DNA of 64,000 bases. Source: Maritimibacter sp. REDSEA-S28_B5. Its GTDB lineage: Bacteria > Pseudomonadota > Alphaproteobacteria > Rhodobacterales > Rhodobacteraceae. Every line of letters begins with the position of its first letter. Within the stretch, counting starts at the first letter, position 1. The notes beneath the pieces are model-generated. The model ran no database searches and was not told the DNA's origin. It was given only the letters and a program-made list of their open reading frames with translations. The position numbers and the translations under genes were made by a program. Location of the stretch: assembly GCA_001626765.1 (NCBI GenBank), contig LUOO01000118.1, positions 1 through 64,000 of the forward strand, in the 5' to 3' direction. Positions 17,388 to 27,512 of the stretch are shown piece by piece.

Positions 17388-19394
17388 TCACTCCTCGGAT
17401 GGCAGGATCTCGGCGATGACCTGGCCGCGATCGACCATGTCCCCATTCGAGACGGATATATTGCTGGCGATCCCGGCCGCGGCCGCCCGGATCGAGATTT
17501 CGAGTTTCATGGATTCCATGACCGCGACCACGTCGCCTTCGGCCACGCTCTGACCATCGGAGACCTTGATTTCGACAATCATGCCGGTCAGCGGAGAGGT
17601 CACGGCGCGATCCGCCGCGGCATCGCCGCCGGCAAAGGCAAGGGGCGCGGCGGGCCGACAGACCAGGCGGCCTTCGGGCGTATCCAGTTCGATCACGCCC
17701 GCGTGCAGGCGCGCGTCGATCAGATGGACGGTGTCGCCTTCGCCGACACGCCAACGGCCCGGGGTCAGTTCACGTGCCGACAGTATCAGCGCCTCGCCTT
17801 TCTCCGAATGGATGGTGTACTTGGCACCCGGTTTGACTGGACTGACGCGCAGTTCTTCGGATACCTCGTCAGAATCGGTAAGCGTCACGCGCTGCCCCGC
17901 TTCAATCGCATCGCCGCCCAGTCCAAGCCGCCAGCCGGTAAAGGCATCACGGTTGGTCCAGGGATTGGCGTCTGTGTCGCTGCGCGACTGGGTCACGAAG
18001 AGAATGGCAGCGGTCGCCTTCCACAGATCTGGGCGGGTCAGGCCGGGTGCCTGTGTCAGCTCATCCAGCCTGCCGTCGATCCAGCGGGTATGCACCTGCA
18101 TCCGTTCGAATTCATGGTTTCGCGCCAGCGCCGTTAGAAAGGCGCGATTGGTCTCGACACCTTCGACCGCGACATGATCAAGCGCCGTGGCCAGACGTGC
18201 CAATGCGGTTTCCCGGTCGGGCGCGTGCACGATCAGCTTGGCGATCATCGGGTCGTAGTAGGGCGTGACGGCATCGCCTTCTTCGACGCCGCTGTCGATG
18301 CGCAGGCCCGATGGCAGGCTGAGCGTGGAGAGCGTGCCCGTCGACGGGGCGAATTGCATCGCCGGATCTTCGGCGTAAAGCCGCGCCTCGACCGCGTGGC
18401 CGTTGATCGTCAGATCGTCCTGCACCAGTCCAAGGCCCGCGCCTTCGGCAATCCGCAGGTGAAGCGCGACAAGGTCCAGCCCGGTGATCGCTTCGGTGAC
18501 GGGATGTTCCACCTGAATGCGCGGGTTCACCTCAAGGAAGAAATACTCGCCACCCGCGACCAGAAATTCGACCGTGCCCAGCCCGCGATAGTCCAGCGTT
18601 TCGCCCAAGCGCACCGCGTCGCGTGCGATGTCGTCCAGAAGCGTTCGGGGCAGACCCCAGGCCGGGGCTTCCTCGATGACCTTCTGGTGGCGGCGCTGAA
18701 GCGTGCAATCGCGTTCGAACAGATGCACCACATGGCCCTTGCCGTCACCTGCGATCTGCACTTCAACATGGCGCGCCTCGGGCAGGAAACGCTCCAACAG
18801 CAGCCCTTCGGAGCCGAAGGTGGATTTTGCTTCGCGCAGCGCGCCTTCGATGTCCTCGACCAGCGTGGTCTCGTCAGTGACGAGCCGTTGTCCGCGCCCA
18901 CCACCGCCGCCGACCGCCTTGAGCAGCACCGGCAGGCCCATTTGGCGCACCTCCTCGGCAATCTGCTCGGGATCGGACCGCGCACCTTCGGCGCCCGAAA
19001 TCACCGGGACGCTGGCCGCCACGGCGGCCTCTTTGGCGCTGGCCTTGTCGCCGAAACGTTCAAGCGTTTCCGGCGTCGGCCCCATGAAGATCATGCCGGC
19101 GGCTTCGACCGAACGAGCAAAATCGGGGTTTTCGGCCAGAAAGCCATAACCGGGATGGATCGCATCCGCGCCCACTGATTGCGCAGCGGCAATCACCGCG
19201 TCGATTTTCAGATAGCTCTCGGATGCAGGCCCGGCACCGATACAGACAGATTTGCCGATCTCGCGGACATGCAGGGCATTGGCATCGGCCTGCGAATGCA
19301 CGCCGACAGGGGTGATACCGCTGGCCCGCGCGGTGCGCGCGATCCGGCAGGCAATTTCGCCGCGGTTGGCGATCAGAAGCGTTTTGATTTTCAC
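17388..19394 (-). CDS. Acyl-CoA carboxylase 1, alpha subunit (biotin carboxylase plus BCCP)
   Basis: 668-aa fused alpha subunit. The N-terminal biotin carboxylase domain starts LLIANRGEIACRIART, has the ATP-grasp loop GGGGGRGQRLV near residue 165, and VEHPVTEAITGLDL near 292. The C-terminal biotin carrier domain holds the biotinyl-lysine motif AVMESMKLEI near residue 629. It carboxylates its own biotin with ATP and bicarbonate. Domain order and size match methylcrotonyl-, geranyl- and propionyl-CoA carboxylases. It follows its beta subunit by 10 bp and precedes the HMG-CoA lyase-like gene, so a 3-methyl-2-enoyl-CoA is the likely substrate. Confidence 0.92.
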   Translation of the reverse strand: MKIKTLLIANRGEIACRIARTARASGITPVGVHSQADANALHVREIGKSVCIGAGPASESYLKIDAVIAAAQSVGADAIHPGYGFLAENPDFARSVEAAGMIFMGPTPETLERFGDKASAKEAAVAASVPVISGAEGARSDPEQIAEEVRQMGLPVLLKAVGGGGGRGQRLVTDETTLVEDIEGALREAKSTFGSEGLLLERFLPEARHVEVQIAGDGKGHVVHLFERDCTLQRRHQKVIEEAPAWGLPRTLLDDIARDAVRLGETLDYRGLGTVEFLVAGGEYFFLEVNPRIQVEHPVTEAITGLDLVALHLRIAEGAGLGLVQDDLTINGHAVEARLYAEDPAMQFAPSTGTLSTLSLPSGLRIDSGVEEGDAVTPYYDPMIAKLIVHAPDRETALARLATALDHVAVEGVETNRAFLTALARNHEFERMQVHTRWIDGRLDELTQAPGLTRPDLWKATAAILFVTQSRSDTDANPWTNRDAFTGWRLGLGGDAIEAGQRVTLTDSDEVSEELRVSPVKPGAKYTIHSEKGEALILSARELTPGRWRVGEGDTVHLIDARLHAGVIELDTPEGRLVCRPAAPLAFAGGDAAADRAVTSPLTGMIVEIKVSDGQSVAEGDVVAVMESMKLEISIRAAAAGIASNISVSNGDMVDRGQVIAEILPSEE

Positions 19395-19404
19395 GGTTCG
19401 CTCC

Positions 19405-21012
19405 TCACATCCTGAACACGCCGAAGTTGGTATCGACCTTGGGTCTGCGCGATGTCACATCCAGCATCAGCGCCATGACGTCACGGGTCTCACAGGGCTC
19501 GATCACGCTGTCGATCCAAAGGTTGGAAGCAAAATTATAGGCTCCCTGAAAATCTTCGTATTCCTTGCGGATCGGTGCCTTGAAGGCTTCCTCCTCCTCG
19601 GGGGTCCAGCTTTTGCCTTCGCGTTCGTTGATCTGCGCGCGGACCTGAGCCAGCACGCTGGCGGCCTGTTCCGGCCCCATGATTGCCGACCGTCCCGTCG
19701 GCCAGGCGAACATTGCGTCCGGCTGGAACGGGCGGCCCAGCATCGCCAGGTATCCGGCCCCGTAAGAGCCACCGGTGATGATTGTGAATTTCGGCACCCG
19801 GGCCGAAGACATGGCCGTGATCATCTTGGCGCCAGCCTTGGCAATGCCCATCTGCTCGACCTCGCGGCCCACCATGAAGCCGTTCACATCGGCCAGGAAC
19901 AGCAGCGGAATATCACGCTGGACGCAGAGATTGATGAAATGCGTCGCCTTCAGCGCGGCTTCGACGAAAAGCACGCCTGTATTGGCGATGATCCCGACCT
20001 CGTGGCCGTGGATGCGCCCCCAGCCGGTCATGATCGTGTCGCCATAAAGCGGCTTGAATTCGTGAAAATCGCTCTCATCGACCAACCGAGCCACGATTTC
20101 GCGGTTGTCGGTCGGCACCTTGGGGTCGCGGCTGATGAGCCCATAAATCTCTTCGACCGGGTAGGCGGGCGCACGGGGCGTTTCGGGCGTCTTGCGGGGT
20201 TGGGGTTTTTCGCCAAGATGGCTGACAATTTCGCGCGTGATGGCCAGAGCGTGGGCGTCATCTTCGGCCAAATGGTCGGTCACACCGGAAACGGACGAAT
20301 GCATCTTGCCGCCACCCAGTTCTTCGGCTTCGACCTTTTCGCCGGTTGCGGCAAAGGTCAATTCCGGTCCGCCCAGATACATAAAGCCCTGACCGCGCAC
20401 GATCACCACTTCGTCACAGAGCGCGGGGATATAGGCACCACCCGCGGTGCAGGGCCCCATGACCACGGCGATTTGCGGCACACCATCGCCAGACATGCCG
20501 ATCTGTTGGTGAAAGATGGAGCCGAACTGGCCTTCGTCGGGGAAAAGGTTGGCCTGGTCGGGCAGGAAGGCACCGCCGGAGTCCACGAGGGTGATGACGG
20601 GCAGGCGGTTTTTCCAGGCAATTTTCTGTGCCCGGACGTGTTTGCGGCAGGTGATCCCGAAATAGGTGCCGCCCTTTACGGTGGCATCATTGGCGATGAT
20701 CATGCACTGACGGCCTTCGATCACGCCAATACCGGTAATGATGCCGGCGCCGGGTGGAACTCCCTTGTGCATATTCAGTCCGGCCAACTCGCCGAGTTCC
20801 AGAAATGGTGTGCCCGGGTCGATCAGCCGTTCGATCCGTTCGCGCGGCAGGATTTTGCCTTTGTCCACATGACGTTTGCGCGCCATTTCGGGGCCGCCGA
20901 CGCGCTGTAAGAGCCGGAGGGCATGTAGTTCATCGACCTTTTCGCGGTAAGACACGTCGTTGGCGCGGAAGTCGTCCGACCCGCTGTCGAGAAGGGATTT
21001 CATTCTAGTCAT
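19405..21012 (-). CDS. Acyl-CoA carboxylase 1, beta subunit (carboxyltransferase)
   Basis: 535-aa carboxyltransferase that moves CO2 from biotin to an acyl-CoA. Landmarks are ANDATVKGGTYFGIT near residue 108, VDSGGAFLPDQ near 143, MGPCTAGGAYIPAL near 185, and GGSYGAGYLAMLGR near 391. At residue 163 it has Phe (GQFGSIF), as does carboxylase 3 but not carboxylase 2. The ATG overlaps the PaaK-like stop as ATGA; a second ATG nine bases further in is also possible. Together with its alpha subunit it forms one of three full carboxylases in this window. Confidence 0.92.
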   Translation of the reverse strand: MTRMKSLLDSGSDDFRANDVSYREKVDELHALRLLQRVGGPEMARKRHVDKGKILPRERIERLIDPGTPFLELGELAGLNMHKGVPPGAGIITGIGVIEGRQCMIIANDATVKGGTYFGITCRKHVRAQKIAWKNRLPVITLVDSGGAFLPDQANLFPDEGQFGSIFHQQIGMSGDGVPQIAVVMGPCTAGGAYIPALCDEVVIVRGQGFMYLGGPELTFAATGEKVEAEELGGGKMHSSVSGVTDHLAEDDAHALAITREIVSHLGEKPQPRKTPETPRAPAYPVEEIYGLISRDPKVPTDNREIVARLVDESDFHEFKPLYGDTIMTGWGRIHGHEVGIIANTGVLFVEAALKATHFINLCVQRDIPLLFLADVNGFMVGREVEQMGIAKAGAKMITAMSSARVPKFTIITGGSYGAGYLAMLGRPFQPDAMFAWPTGRSAIMGPEQAASVLAQVRAQINEREGKSWTPEEEEAFKAPIRKEYEDFQGAYNFASNLWIDSVIEPCETRDVMALMLDVTSRRPKVDTNFGVFRM

Positions 21013-22400
21013 GGCAGGTCTGGATATTTCCTGAGAACGAAGGCGACCTTAGCGGCGCCAGGTTTTTCGAAAGTGTCGGCCGCAACCAGGTGAACGTCGG
21101 CCTTGAAGACCAAGGAGTCGCGAAGCCGCTGCTCAATTTTCTTTTTGAGGGTGACGTCATCGGCCGGATCGCGATCGGGGCCCCGTTCGACAATCACCGT
21201 CAGCGCGCCCTGCGTGGTATGGCCCTCGAAATCGGCCACGATGCGCATGACGCCGTTGGTGTCCGGCACCATTTCGGTAACGATGCTGTTGATCGCCGAC
21301 GGGAAGACATTGGCCCCGCGCACGATCAGCATGTCGTCGGTGCGGCCGGTGCAGCGGATCTTCGGTCCGGTGCGGCCGCAGGAGCATTCGGTATCGATCA
21401 CTTCGATATAATCGCCTGACCGGAACCGCACGAGCGGGCTCGCCTGGCGGCCGAGCGCGGTATAGACCATCTCGCCTTCTGCGCCTTTTTTCCAGGGAAT
21501 GATCCTGCCGCTCTCCGGGTCGAGCAGCTCGGTCAGGACATAATCCATGTTGACCATGTGCATACCCGACTGGGCGTCGCACTCGGCCCAGTATGTCACG
21601 CCCAGATCGGTGCCGCCCAGCATCTCGGTGCATTTCGCACCCCAGGCCTTTTCGATCTTTGCCCGAATTGCGGGAATGCCGCCGCCGGGTTCGCCGCCGA
21701 CGATCACGCGCTCGATACCCAGTTCGCTGGCCTTGCAGCCAAGTACCTCGGGAGCCTTTTCGGCCAGGTGCAGCACAAAGTTCGGGGCGCCGACCACGCA
21801 ACGCGTGCGGGTGTCGGCGCAGGCGCGCAGCAGCCGTTCCGCACCGCCATCGGCGCCCACCGGGACATCGATCGTGCCCATGTACTGCAATCCCTGCATC
21901 ACGGGGATGCCGCCGACAAAGCCCTTGGCGAGCGAAAACGCGTGCAGCACCATGTCGCCCGGCCGCACGCCATTGGCAAAGAAACAGCGTGCCGTCATCT
22001 CGTGCCACATTTCGGCGTCGGATTCGGTCAGGGCCACATATGAGGGGCTGCCGGTCGTGCCCGACGATGCCTGCATTTGGATGATCTCGTACATGGGCGC
22101 GGCGCGGTGTTTGCCGAACGGCGGATCGGCGGCCAGGCTTTCGCGGATCTCGGTCTTGTAGGTATAGGGCAGTTTCTGCAGGTCTTCGATGGTGCGGATA
22201 TCGTCGAATTCCACACCGGCTTTCGCGAACTTCTCCTGATAGAAAGTCGAGTTTGCCTTGAGATAGGCCATCTGATCGCGCAGTCGCTCTTCCTGAATAC
22301 GGCGCACCTCGTCGAGCGGCGTGCCCTCGATCGCGTGCCAGAAGCGATCATTTACCTTGTCGGCGGCATCTTCCCGCCGGAAGCGCATTCCAAATTGCAT
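21009..22400 (-). CDS. PaaK-like phenylacetate-CoA ligase family protein
   Basis: 463-aa AMP-forming CoA ligase of the phenylacetate-CoA ligase type. The P-loop is MQASSGTTGSPSYVALTESD near residue 108; the motifs VGGEPGGG, LGGTDLG, LVRFRSGDYIEV, CSCGRTGPKI and RGANVFPSAINSIV follow in the family order. PaaK-like enzymes activate aromatic or cyclic carboxylic acids and some other acids, so the true substrate remains open. GGAG precedes the start. It lies between an acyl-CoA dehydrogenase and carboxylase 1, which suggests it activates an intermediate or alternative entry substrate of the pathway. Confidence 0.85.
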   Translation of the reverse strand: MQFGMRFRREDAADKVNDRFWHAIEGTPLDEVRRIQEERLRDQMAYLKANSTFYQEKFAKAGVEFDDIRTIEDLQKLPYTYKTEIRESLAADPPFGKHRAAPMYEIIQMQASSGTTGSPSYVALTESDAEMWHEMTARCFFANGVRPGDMVLHAFSLAKGFVGGIPVMQGLQYMGTIDVPVGADGGAERLLRACADTRTRCVVGAPNFVLHLAEKAPEVLGCKASELGIERVIVGGEPGGGIPAIRAKIEKAWGAKCTEMLGGTDLGVTYWAECDAQSGMHMVNMDYVLTELLDPESGRIIPWKKGAEGEMVYTALGRQASPLVRFRSGDYIEVIDTECSCGRTGPKIRCTGRTDDMLIVRGANVFPSAINSIVTEMVPDTNGVMRIVADFEGHTTQGALTVIVERGPDRDPADDVTLKKKIEQRLRDSLVFKADVHLVAADTFEKPGAAKVAFVLRKYPDLP

Positions 22401-22427
22401 GTCGTTCTCCGTTCCTAGCCGTGGCGA

Positions 22428-23588
22428 TCAATAGGATCGTGGCAGGCCCATGACCTTTTCGCCGATAAAGCTCAGGCACAGTTCGCGGTTCACCGGCGCT
22501 GTGCGCAGCAGGCGGACCAGCGGGTACATTTCGTAAAGTCCCGTATCTTCGGTAAAGCCCGATCCACCATGCGCCTGAAGCGCCGCGTCGACCGCTTCGA
22601 TCCCGGCTTCGGCGGCGGCATATTTCGCCATGTTCGACGACGCACCGGCAGGCAGCTTGTTGTCGAACTCCCATGCCGCGCGCCGGGTCATCAGACTGGC
22701 CATTTCGACTGCCGTATGCGCCTTGGCCATCGGATGCTGCACGCCCTGGTGCGCACCGATGGGTTGGCCGAACACATTGCGCTCGGAGGCATAGGCCACG
22801 CCCTTGTTCAGGGCGAACCGGCCGATGCCGCAGCACAAGGCGGCCAGGATAATACGCTCGGGGTTGAGGCTGTCGAACAGGATCGAGAACCCTTCGTCCA
22901 CCTCGCCGACCACATCCTCGGGGCCGAGATCCACATCGTCGAAGAACAGTGTCCACTGCTCCTCGGGCAGGGGGATCGAGATCTTCACCCGCTGCTTGTG
23001 GACGCCTTTTTTCTTCAGATCCACGGCGAACAGGGTAAAGCCGTCGGTCTTGCGGCTGACCTCGGTATGCGGTTTGGTCCGCGCCACCACGAGGCAGTAG
23101 TCGGCCACTTCGGCCCCGGTGATGAAGGTCTTTTCGCCCGACAGGCTGAACCGGTTGCCTCGACGCTTGGCCAGCGTAGTGGCCTTCATCGTGTTCGACC
23201 CGGCCCCCGGTTCGGTGATCGCGAAACAGAACTGGATATCACCGCGGCAGGCGGCCGGCAGCAGTTCTTTCTTGTGGAACTCGCTCCCGTGGCTGGCGAT
23301 ATGGGCCAGCGACATGGTCGGCCCGACCACCATCATCAAAAGCGGAATGCCGTGATTGGCGGTGCCCTCCATGAACAGGGCCATTTCAGTCATACCAAGG
23401 CCCGCGCCGCCGAATTCCTCGGGCACCATGATGCCCAGGAAACCGTCATCGGCAATCTGCTTGAACATCTCGTGCGGGAACTCATGCCTGCGCGCGTGGT
23501 CCAGCCAATACGCATTGTCGTATTTCTGCGCCAGCTGGCCGCCATACTCGTAAATCTGGCGTTGTTCGTCGTTCAAAATGAAATCCAT
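22428..23588 (-). CDS. Acyl-CoA dehydrogenase
   Basis: Complete 386-aa acyl-CoA dehydrogenase. It begins FILNDEQRQIYEYGGQLAQK, has the EEFGGAGLGM motif near residue 56, ITEPGAGSNTMKATTL near 123, and QAHGGSGFTEDTGLYEMYP near 338. It ends EKVMGLPRSY, like the dehydrogenase at 13536. The intact middle-domain ITEPGAGS motif and glycine motif suggest an active enzyme. It is the third gene of the eleven-gene operon, 10 bp after the hydratase. Confidence 0.9.
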   Translation of the reverse strand: MDFILNDEQRQIYEYGGQLAQKYDNAYWLDHARRHEFPHEMFKQIADDGFLGIMVPEEFGGAGLGMTEMALFMEGTANHGIPLLMMVVGPTMSLAHIASHGSEFHKKELLPAACRGDIQFCFAITEPGAGSNTMKATTLAKRRGNRFSLSGEKTFITGAEVADYCLVVARTKPHTEVSRKTDGFTLFAVDLKKKGVHKQRVKISIPLPEEQWTLFFDDVDLGPEDVVGEVDEGFSILFDSLNPERIILAALCCGIGRFALNKGVAYASERNVFGQPIGAHQGVQHPMAKAHTAVEMASLMTRRAAWEFDNKLPAGASSNMAKYAAAEAGIEAVDAALQAHGGSGFTEDTGLYEMYPLVRLLRTAPVNRELCLSFIGEKVMGLPRSY

Positions 23589-23597
23589 GTTTCGTCC

Positions 23598-24377
23598 TCA
23601 GGCCTTGAATTCGGGGGCGCGCCGGTTCTCGAATGCGTCGAGGCCCTCGGCCACGTCATCGCTGGGCAGTGCACGCACCGCGGCATCGCGCTCAAGCCGC
23701 ATCTGCTGGTCGATACCAAGGTCCGCACCTTCGCGCGCCAACCGCTTCATCTCGGCGATGCCGGGACGCGAGCGGGTGGCGATCTTCTGGCAGTATTCCA
23801 GCGAGATCTTGTGCAGGTCCGCATCCGGCACGATGTAGTTGACCAGGCCGGCCTCTTTGGCCTCGTCCGACTTGAGCCAGCGGGCCGAGAACATCAGGTC
23901 GAGCGCCCGGCGCTGCCCCATCAACCGCGTCAGCCGCTGCGAGCCACCCCAACCGGGAATCAGCCCGAATTGCGCATGCTGATCGCCAAACTGGGCGCTT
24001 TCGGCCGCAAAGCACACGTCGCAGGCCAGCATCAGTTCGATCCCGCCGGCCAGACACAACCCCTGCACTGCGACTACGACAGGGAGGGAGGAGGTTTCGA
24101 GCGCACGCAGGTTTTTCATGCCAAAGGCGATGAAATGGTCCAGCGCGGCGGGATCGTTCAATTTACCTTTCACTTCCACCAGATCGGCACCGGTGCAAAA
24201 GTGCTTGCCCTGCGCCCGGATGAGGATCGCCCGAATAGCGGGGTTCGCCTCGAATTCCGCACGCGCGACAGAAATACGCTCATGCACCTCAAGTGACAGG
24301 CAATTGAATTTCTCGGGGCGGGCCAGTTCGATGATGCCGGTGTTGCCCTCGGAAGTGACGAGGATGGGGTCGCTCAT
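23598..24377 (-). CDS. Enoyl-CoA hydratase
   Basis: 259-aa crotonase-family protein. The oxyanion segments are FCTGADLVEVKG near residue 60 and GLCLAGGIELMLACD near 108; the later GLIPGWGGSQRL has a Trp in place of the commonly seen Gly. It should add water to an enoyl-CoA. Its ATG overlaps the stop of the preceding dehydrogenase as ATGA. It could serve as the cyclohexenoyl-CoA or isohexenylglutaconyl-CoA hydratase of the pathway, but the sequence does not decide between these and a general hydratase. Confidence 0.87.
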   Translation of the reverse strand: MSDPILVTSEGNTGIIELARPEKFNCLSLEVHERISVARAEFEANPAIRAILIRAQGKHFCTGADLVEVKGKLNDPAALDHFIAFGMKNLRALETSSLPVVVAVQGLCLAGGIELMLACDVCFAAESAQFGDQHAQFGLIPGWGGSQRLTRLMGQRRALDLMFSARWLKSDEAKEAGLVNYIVPDADLHKISLEYCQKIATRSRPGIAEMKRLAREGADLGIDQQMRLERDAAVRALPSDDVAEGLDAFENRRAPEFKA

Positions 24378-25555
24378 TTCGAGGCTCCCTTCGCCTTCTT
24401 GTCATACTGCAGCGCCATGCGACCGACCTTCTCGCGGGCGATCACCAGCTTCTGGATCTGCGCGGTGCCGTCACCGATCTGCAAGCCGAGCACATCGTTG
24501 TAGCGCTGGTGGTGGGGCAGGTCGGTGGTGTAGCCGTAATGTCCGTGCAGGATCAGGCACTGGTGCAGGATCTCGCAGGCGGTTTTGGGCAGGTACCATT
24601 TGCACATGGCGGCCTGAGAGGTGTGGGGCAGGCCACGGTCGCGCAGGTCCAGCGTGTAATAGCAAAGCTGGCGCATCATGGTCAGTTGGGTCTCGGCCTC
24701 GGCCAAGGGAAAGCTGACACCCTGATACTGCACGATCGGGGCTCCGAATGCCTCGCGCTCCTGAACGTAGGCCCAGGTTTCATCCACCGACGCTTGCGCG
24801 GCCCCCAGGCACTCCAGCCCGATCAGTGCGCGGGAATAGTCGAAGCCCGCCATGATCGTGCCAAAGGCACGGTCCTGTTCCGCCATCATGTTTTCAGCCG
24901 GCACGAAAACATCGTCAAAGAAAACCGAGCCGCGCCCGACAGGCTTGGTGCCGATGTCGTCAAAATGGGTGCGCTTGATGCCTTCCTGGTTCAGATCGAC
25001 GAAAAAGGCGCTGACCCCGCGTGAGCCGCCGTCAGGATCGCCGGTACGGGCAAAGACGACCGCCGCATCCGCCTGACTGGCAAAACTCATGGATGTCTTT
25101 TCACCGTTCAGCCGCCAGCCGTTGCCGGATTTCTCGGCCCTCAGAATCAGGTTCGCCGCATCCGAACCGCCGCGCGGCTCTGTCAGGCCCAGGCCAATGA
25201 CCGCATCACCCGAAACAACCTTGGGCACCCATTCCGACGCGATGTCCTTGGAGGCATGTTTGGCAACCATTCCGCCCATGAGAGAGCCCAGAAGCTGCAC
25301 GTAACTTGCGTTGAAATCGGCATAGGCGATCTCTTCGACGATCAGCCCTGACGTGACAGAGCTTTCGCCGAGACCCCCGAATTCCTCGGGCAGATCGGCC
25401 CCGATCAGCCCCAGTGCGCCCATCTCCTTGATCAGCGCACGGTCGAATGTATGGCCGCTGGCGCGTTCTTGATATGTGGGCGAAAGCCTTTCAGTTGCGA
25501 AGCGCTTTGCGGTCTCGCGAAACGCCTTCTGATCGTCTGTAGGCTGGAATTGCAT
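24374..25555 (-). CDS. Acyl-CoA dehydrogenase, cyclohexanecarboxyl-CoA dehydrogenase-like (tentative)
   Basis: 393-aa acyl-CoA dehydrogenase. It opens QFQPTDDQKAFRETAKRFAT, has LTEPRGGSDAANL near residue 129, the segment LHGHYGYTTDLPHHQRYNDV in place of the usual IHGGxGF, and ends GDGTAQIQKLVIAREKVGRM. The Asp in GDGT stands where MCAD-type enzymes have the catalytic Glu, a feature I associate with some cyclic-acyl-CoA dehydrogenases; together with the BadH-like gene elsewhere this supports a ring substrate, tentatively. A strong GAGGAGGAG precedes the ATG. First gene of the eleven-gene operon, 41 bp from the perfect operator at 25596. Confidence 0.82.
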   Translation of the reverse strand: MQFQPTDDQKAFRETAKRFATERLSPTYQERASGHTFDRALIKEMGALGLIGADLPEEFGGLGESSVTSGLIVEEIAYADFNASYVQLLGSLMGGMVAKHASKDIASEWVPKVVSGDAVIGLGLTEPRGGSDAANLILRAEKSGNGWRLNGEKTSMSFASQADAAVVFARTGDPDGGSRGVSAFFVDLNQEGIKRTHFDDIGTKPVGRGSVFFDDVFVPAENMMAEQDRAFGTIMAGFDYSRALIGLECLGAAQASVDETWAYVQEREAFGAPIVQYQGVSFPLAEAETQLTMMRQLCYYTLDLRDRGLPHTSQAAMCKWYLPKTACEILHQCLILHGHYGYTTDLPHHQRYNDVLGLQIGDGTAQIQKLVIAREKVGRMALQYDKKAKGASK

Positions 25556-25595
25556 CGGTGCTCCTCCTCGTGAGCGAAAATCTTCTTTCCAAAAA

Positions 25596-25611
25596 TCTAA
25601 CAAATGTTAGA
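25596..25611. promoter_or_regulatory. TetR-type operator between divergent operons
   Basis: TCTAACA-AA-TGTTAGA is a perfect 16-bp inverted repeat and the best example of the island motif besides the 36962 site. It lies 40 bp before the minus-strand eleven-gene operon and 37 bp before the plus-strand FadH-like gene, so one bound repressor could block both. Confidence 0.75.
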
Positions 25612-25648
25612 ATGTATATCAAGTGCAGTTTTGAGGAGGAGAACCAAA

Positions 25649-27486
25649 GTGAAAAATAGACCAGATGGAAGCTTTGAAACCATGCTCTCGCCCATCCGCG
25701 CAGGCCAGCATACATTGCGAAATCGTGTCATCATGGGGTCGATGCACACGCGGTTGGAAACCGAGCCTGACGGCATAGCTAAACAGATCGCTTTTTACTC
25801 TGAGCGGGCGCGGGGGGAGGCGGCGATTCTGGTCACCGGCGGGTTTTCGCCCAATGCCGAGGGCATATTCGATCCAGAAGGTCCGAGAATCGATGACCCG
25901 GAAGAAGCGCTTGACCTGCGCCCGATCTGCGAGGCGGTGCAGGCCGAAGGCAGCCTGATCTGCGCGCAACTCCTCCACGCCGGGCGCTATGCCAAGATCG
26001 AAGGGTGTGTGGCCCCGTCGCCGATCCGCGCCCCGATCAACCGTTTCATCCCGCGTGAAATGACCGAAGCCGACATTCTCCGTACCATCGAGGATTTTGC
26101 CGTGGCGGCCGCCAATGCGCTGGCCGCAGGCTTTGATGGCGTCGAGATCATGGGGTCCGAGGGATACCTGATCAACGAATTCACCGTCACCCACACCAAC
26201 AAGCGCCAAGACGACTGGGGCGGCAGCGCCGCGAACCGCCACCGATTCCCGGTCGATATCGTGCGCGCGGTGCCTGGCGCAAGGCGGCAGCCAACGTCAA
26301 AGCGGCGGTGTCGATCCCGGTAGTCGCCTCGAACCGGATCAACACACCCCAGCTTGCAGAAGACATACTTGCCTCTGGCGATGCGGACATGATCTCGATG
26401 GCGCGCCCGTTTCTGGCCGATCCGCATTTCGTGAAAAAGACGCGCGAGGGCCGCGCAGACGAGATCAACACCTGCATTGCCTGCAACCAGGCCTGCCTGG
26501 ATTTCATTTTTTCGGACCGGCCGGTCGGATGTCTGGTCAATCCAAGGGCCGGGCGTGAAACGGAATTCCGGGATACGCCAACCGACACGCCAAAGAAAGT
26601 GGCCGTCGTTGGCGGTGGTGCCGCGGGCATGGCCACAGCCGCCGAGGCGGCACGGCTGGGCCACGATGTCACCCTGTTCGAAGCGCAGGACAAATTGGGC
26701 GGTCAGCTGAATCTGGCCCGCGCCGCACCAGGCAAGGACGAATTCGACGAAACCCTGCGGTATTATGCCGGTCAGATGCAGAAACACGGGGTCACGCAGC
26801 GTCTGGGACAGCGGGCAGAGGCGAGCGATCTTGAGGGATTTGACCATGTGGTCATCGCCACCGGGGTCACGCCGCGCATTCCCGACCTGCCGGGTATCGA
26901 CCATCCCAGCGTCGCGACCTACGCCGAAATTCTGTCCGGTGACCGCGAGGCGGGCGACCGTGTCGTGGTGATGGGGGCGGGGGGCATCGGTCATGATGTG
27001 GCCGAGTTCCTAGTGACCAAACCCGCCGAGACCGCGAATTCCGACGTCTTTTGCGAAACCTGGGGAGTGGACCCCGAATTTGTCTCCTCGGGTGCCCTGG
27101 CGGGCGACCCTCTGGCACCGAAGCCGTCGCGCCGCAAGGTCGTCATGCTGCAGCGCAAGACCGCTAAACCGGGCGCGGGGCTTGGTGTTTCGACAGGGTG
27201 GATCCTGCGCAACGCGCTGCGCAAACATGGGGTCGAGGCAATGGGCGGGGTGACCTATGAACATATCGACGATGCGGGGCTGCACATCGTCGCGGACGGA
27301 AACCCGACGGTCATCGCAGCCGATACAATTGTGCTGTGCACCGGTCAGGAACCGGAACGGGCCCTGGCCAAAGAGGTTGTAGCGCGCGGCGTCCTGGTTA
27401 CGATGATCGGCGGGGCAAAGGAGGCCGCCGAACTGGATGCGCTGCGCGCCATTGATGAGGGCGTGCGCCTGGCGCAGGATCTCTGA
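25649..27486 (+). pseudogene. FadH-like 2,4-dienoyl-CoA reductase, internal out-of-frame deletion
   Basis: Old-yellow-enzyme/flavodoxin-type reductase with an iron-sulfur cluster. The FMN-barrel start (MLSPIRAGQHTLRNRVIMG) and GFDGVEIMGSEGYLINEF are normal. After VDIVRAV (about 26270) the frame is lost; the homologous sequence resumes one frame over as WRKAAANVKAAV and continues NRINTPQLAEDILASGDADM. Compared with E. coli FadH about 68 residues, including the IGWHEAR region with a catalytic His, are absent. The iron-sulfur cysteines (INTCIACNQACLDF) and the NAD(P)/FAD domain (AVVGGGAAGMA) are intact. I chose GTG with GAGGAGG upstream. Without repair the protein cannot work. Confidence 0.85.
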
Positions 27487-27512
27487 ACCGAGGCTCGGGC
27501 AAGGGGGAAACT

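Noticed and set aside
19252-20910. Long plus-strand frame opposite carboxylase 1 beta subunit
   Set aside because: His-, Asp- and Gly-rich low-quality translation typical of antisense to a GC-rich gene; the minus-strand gene is certain.
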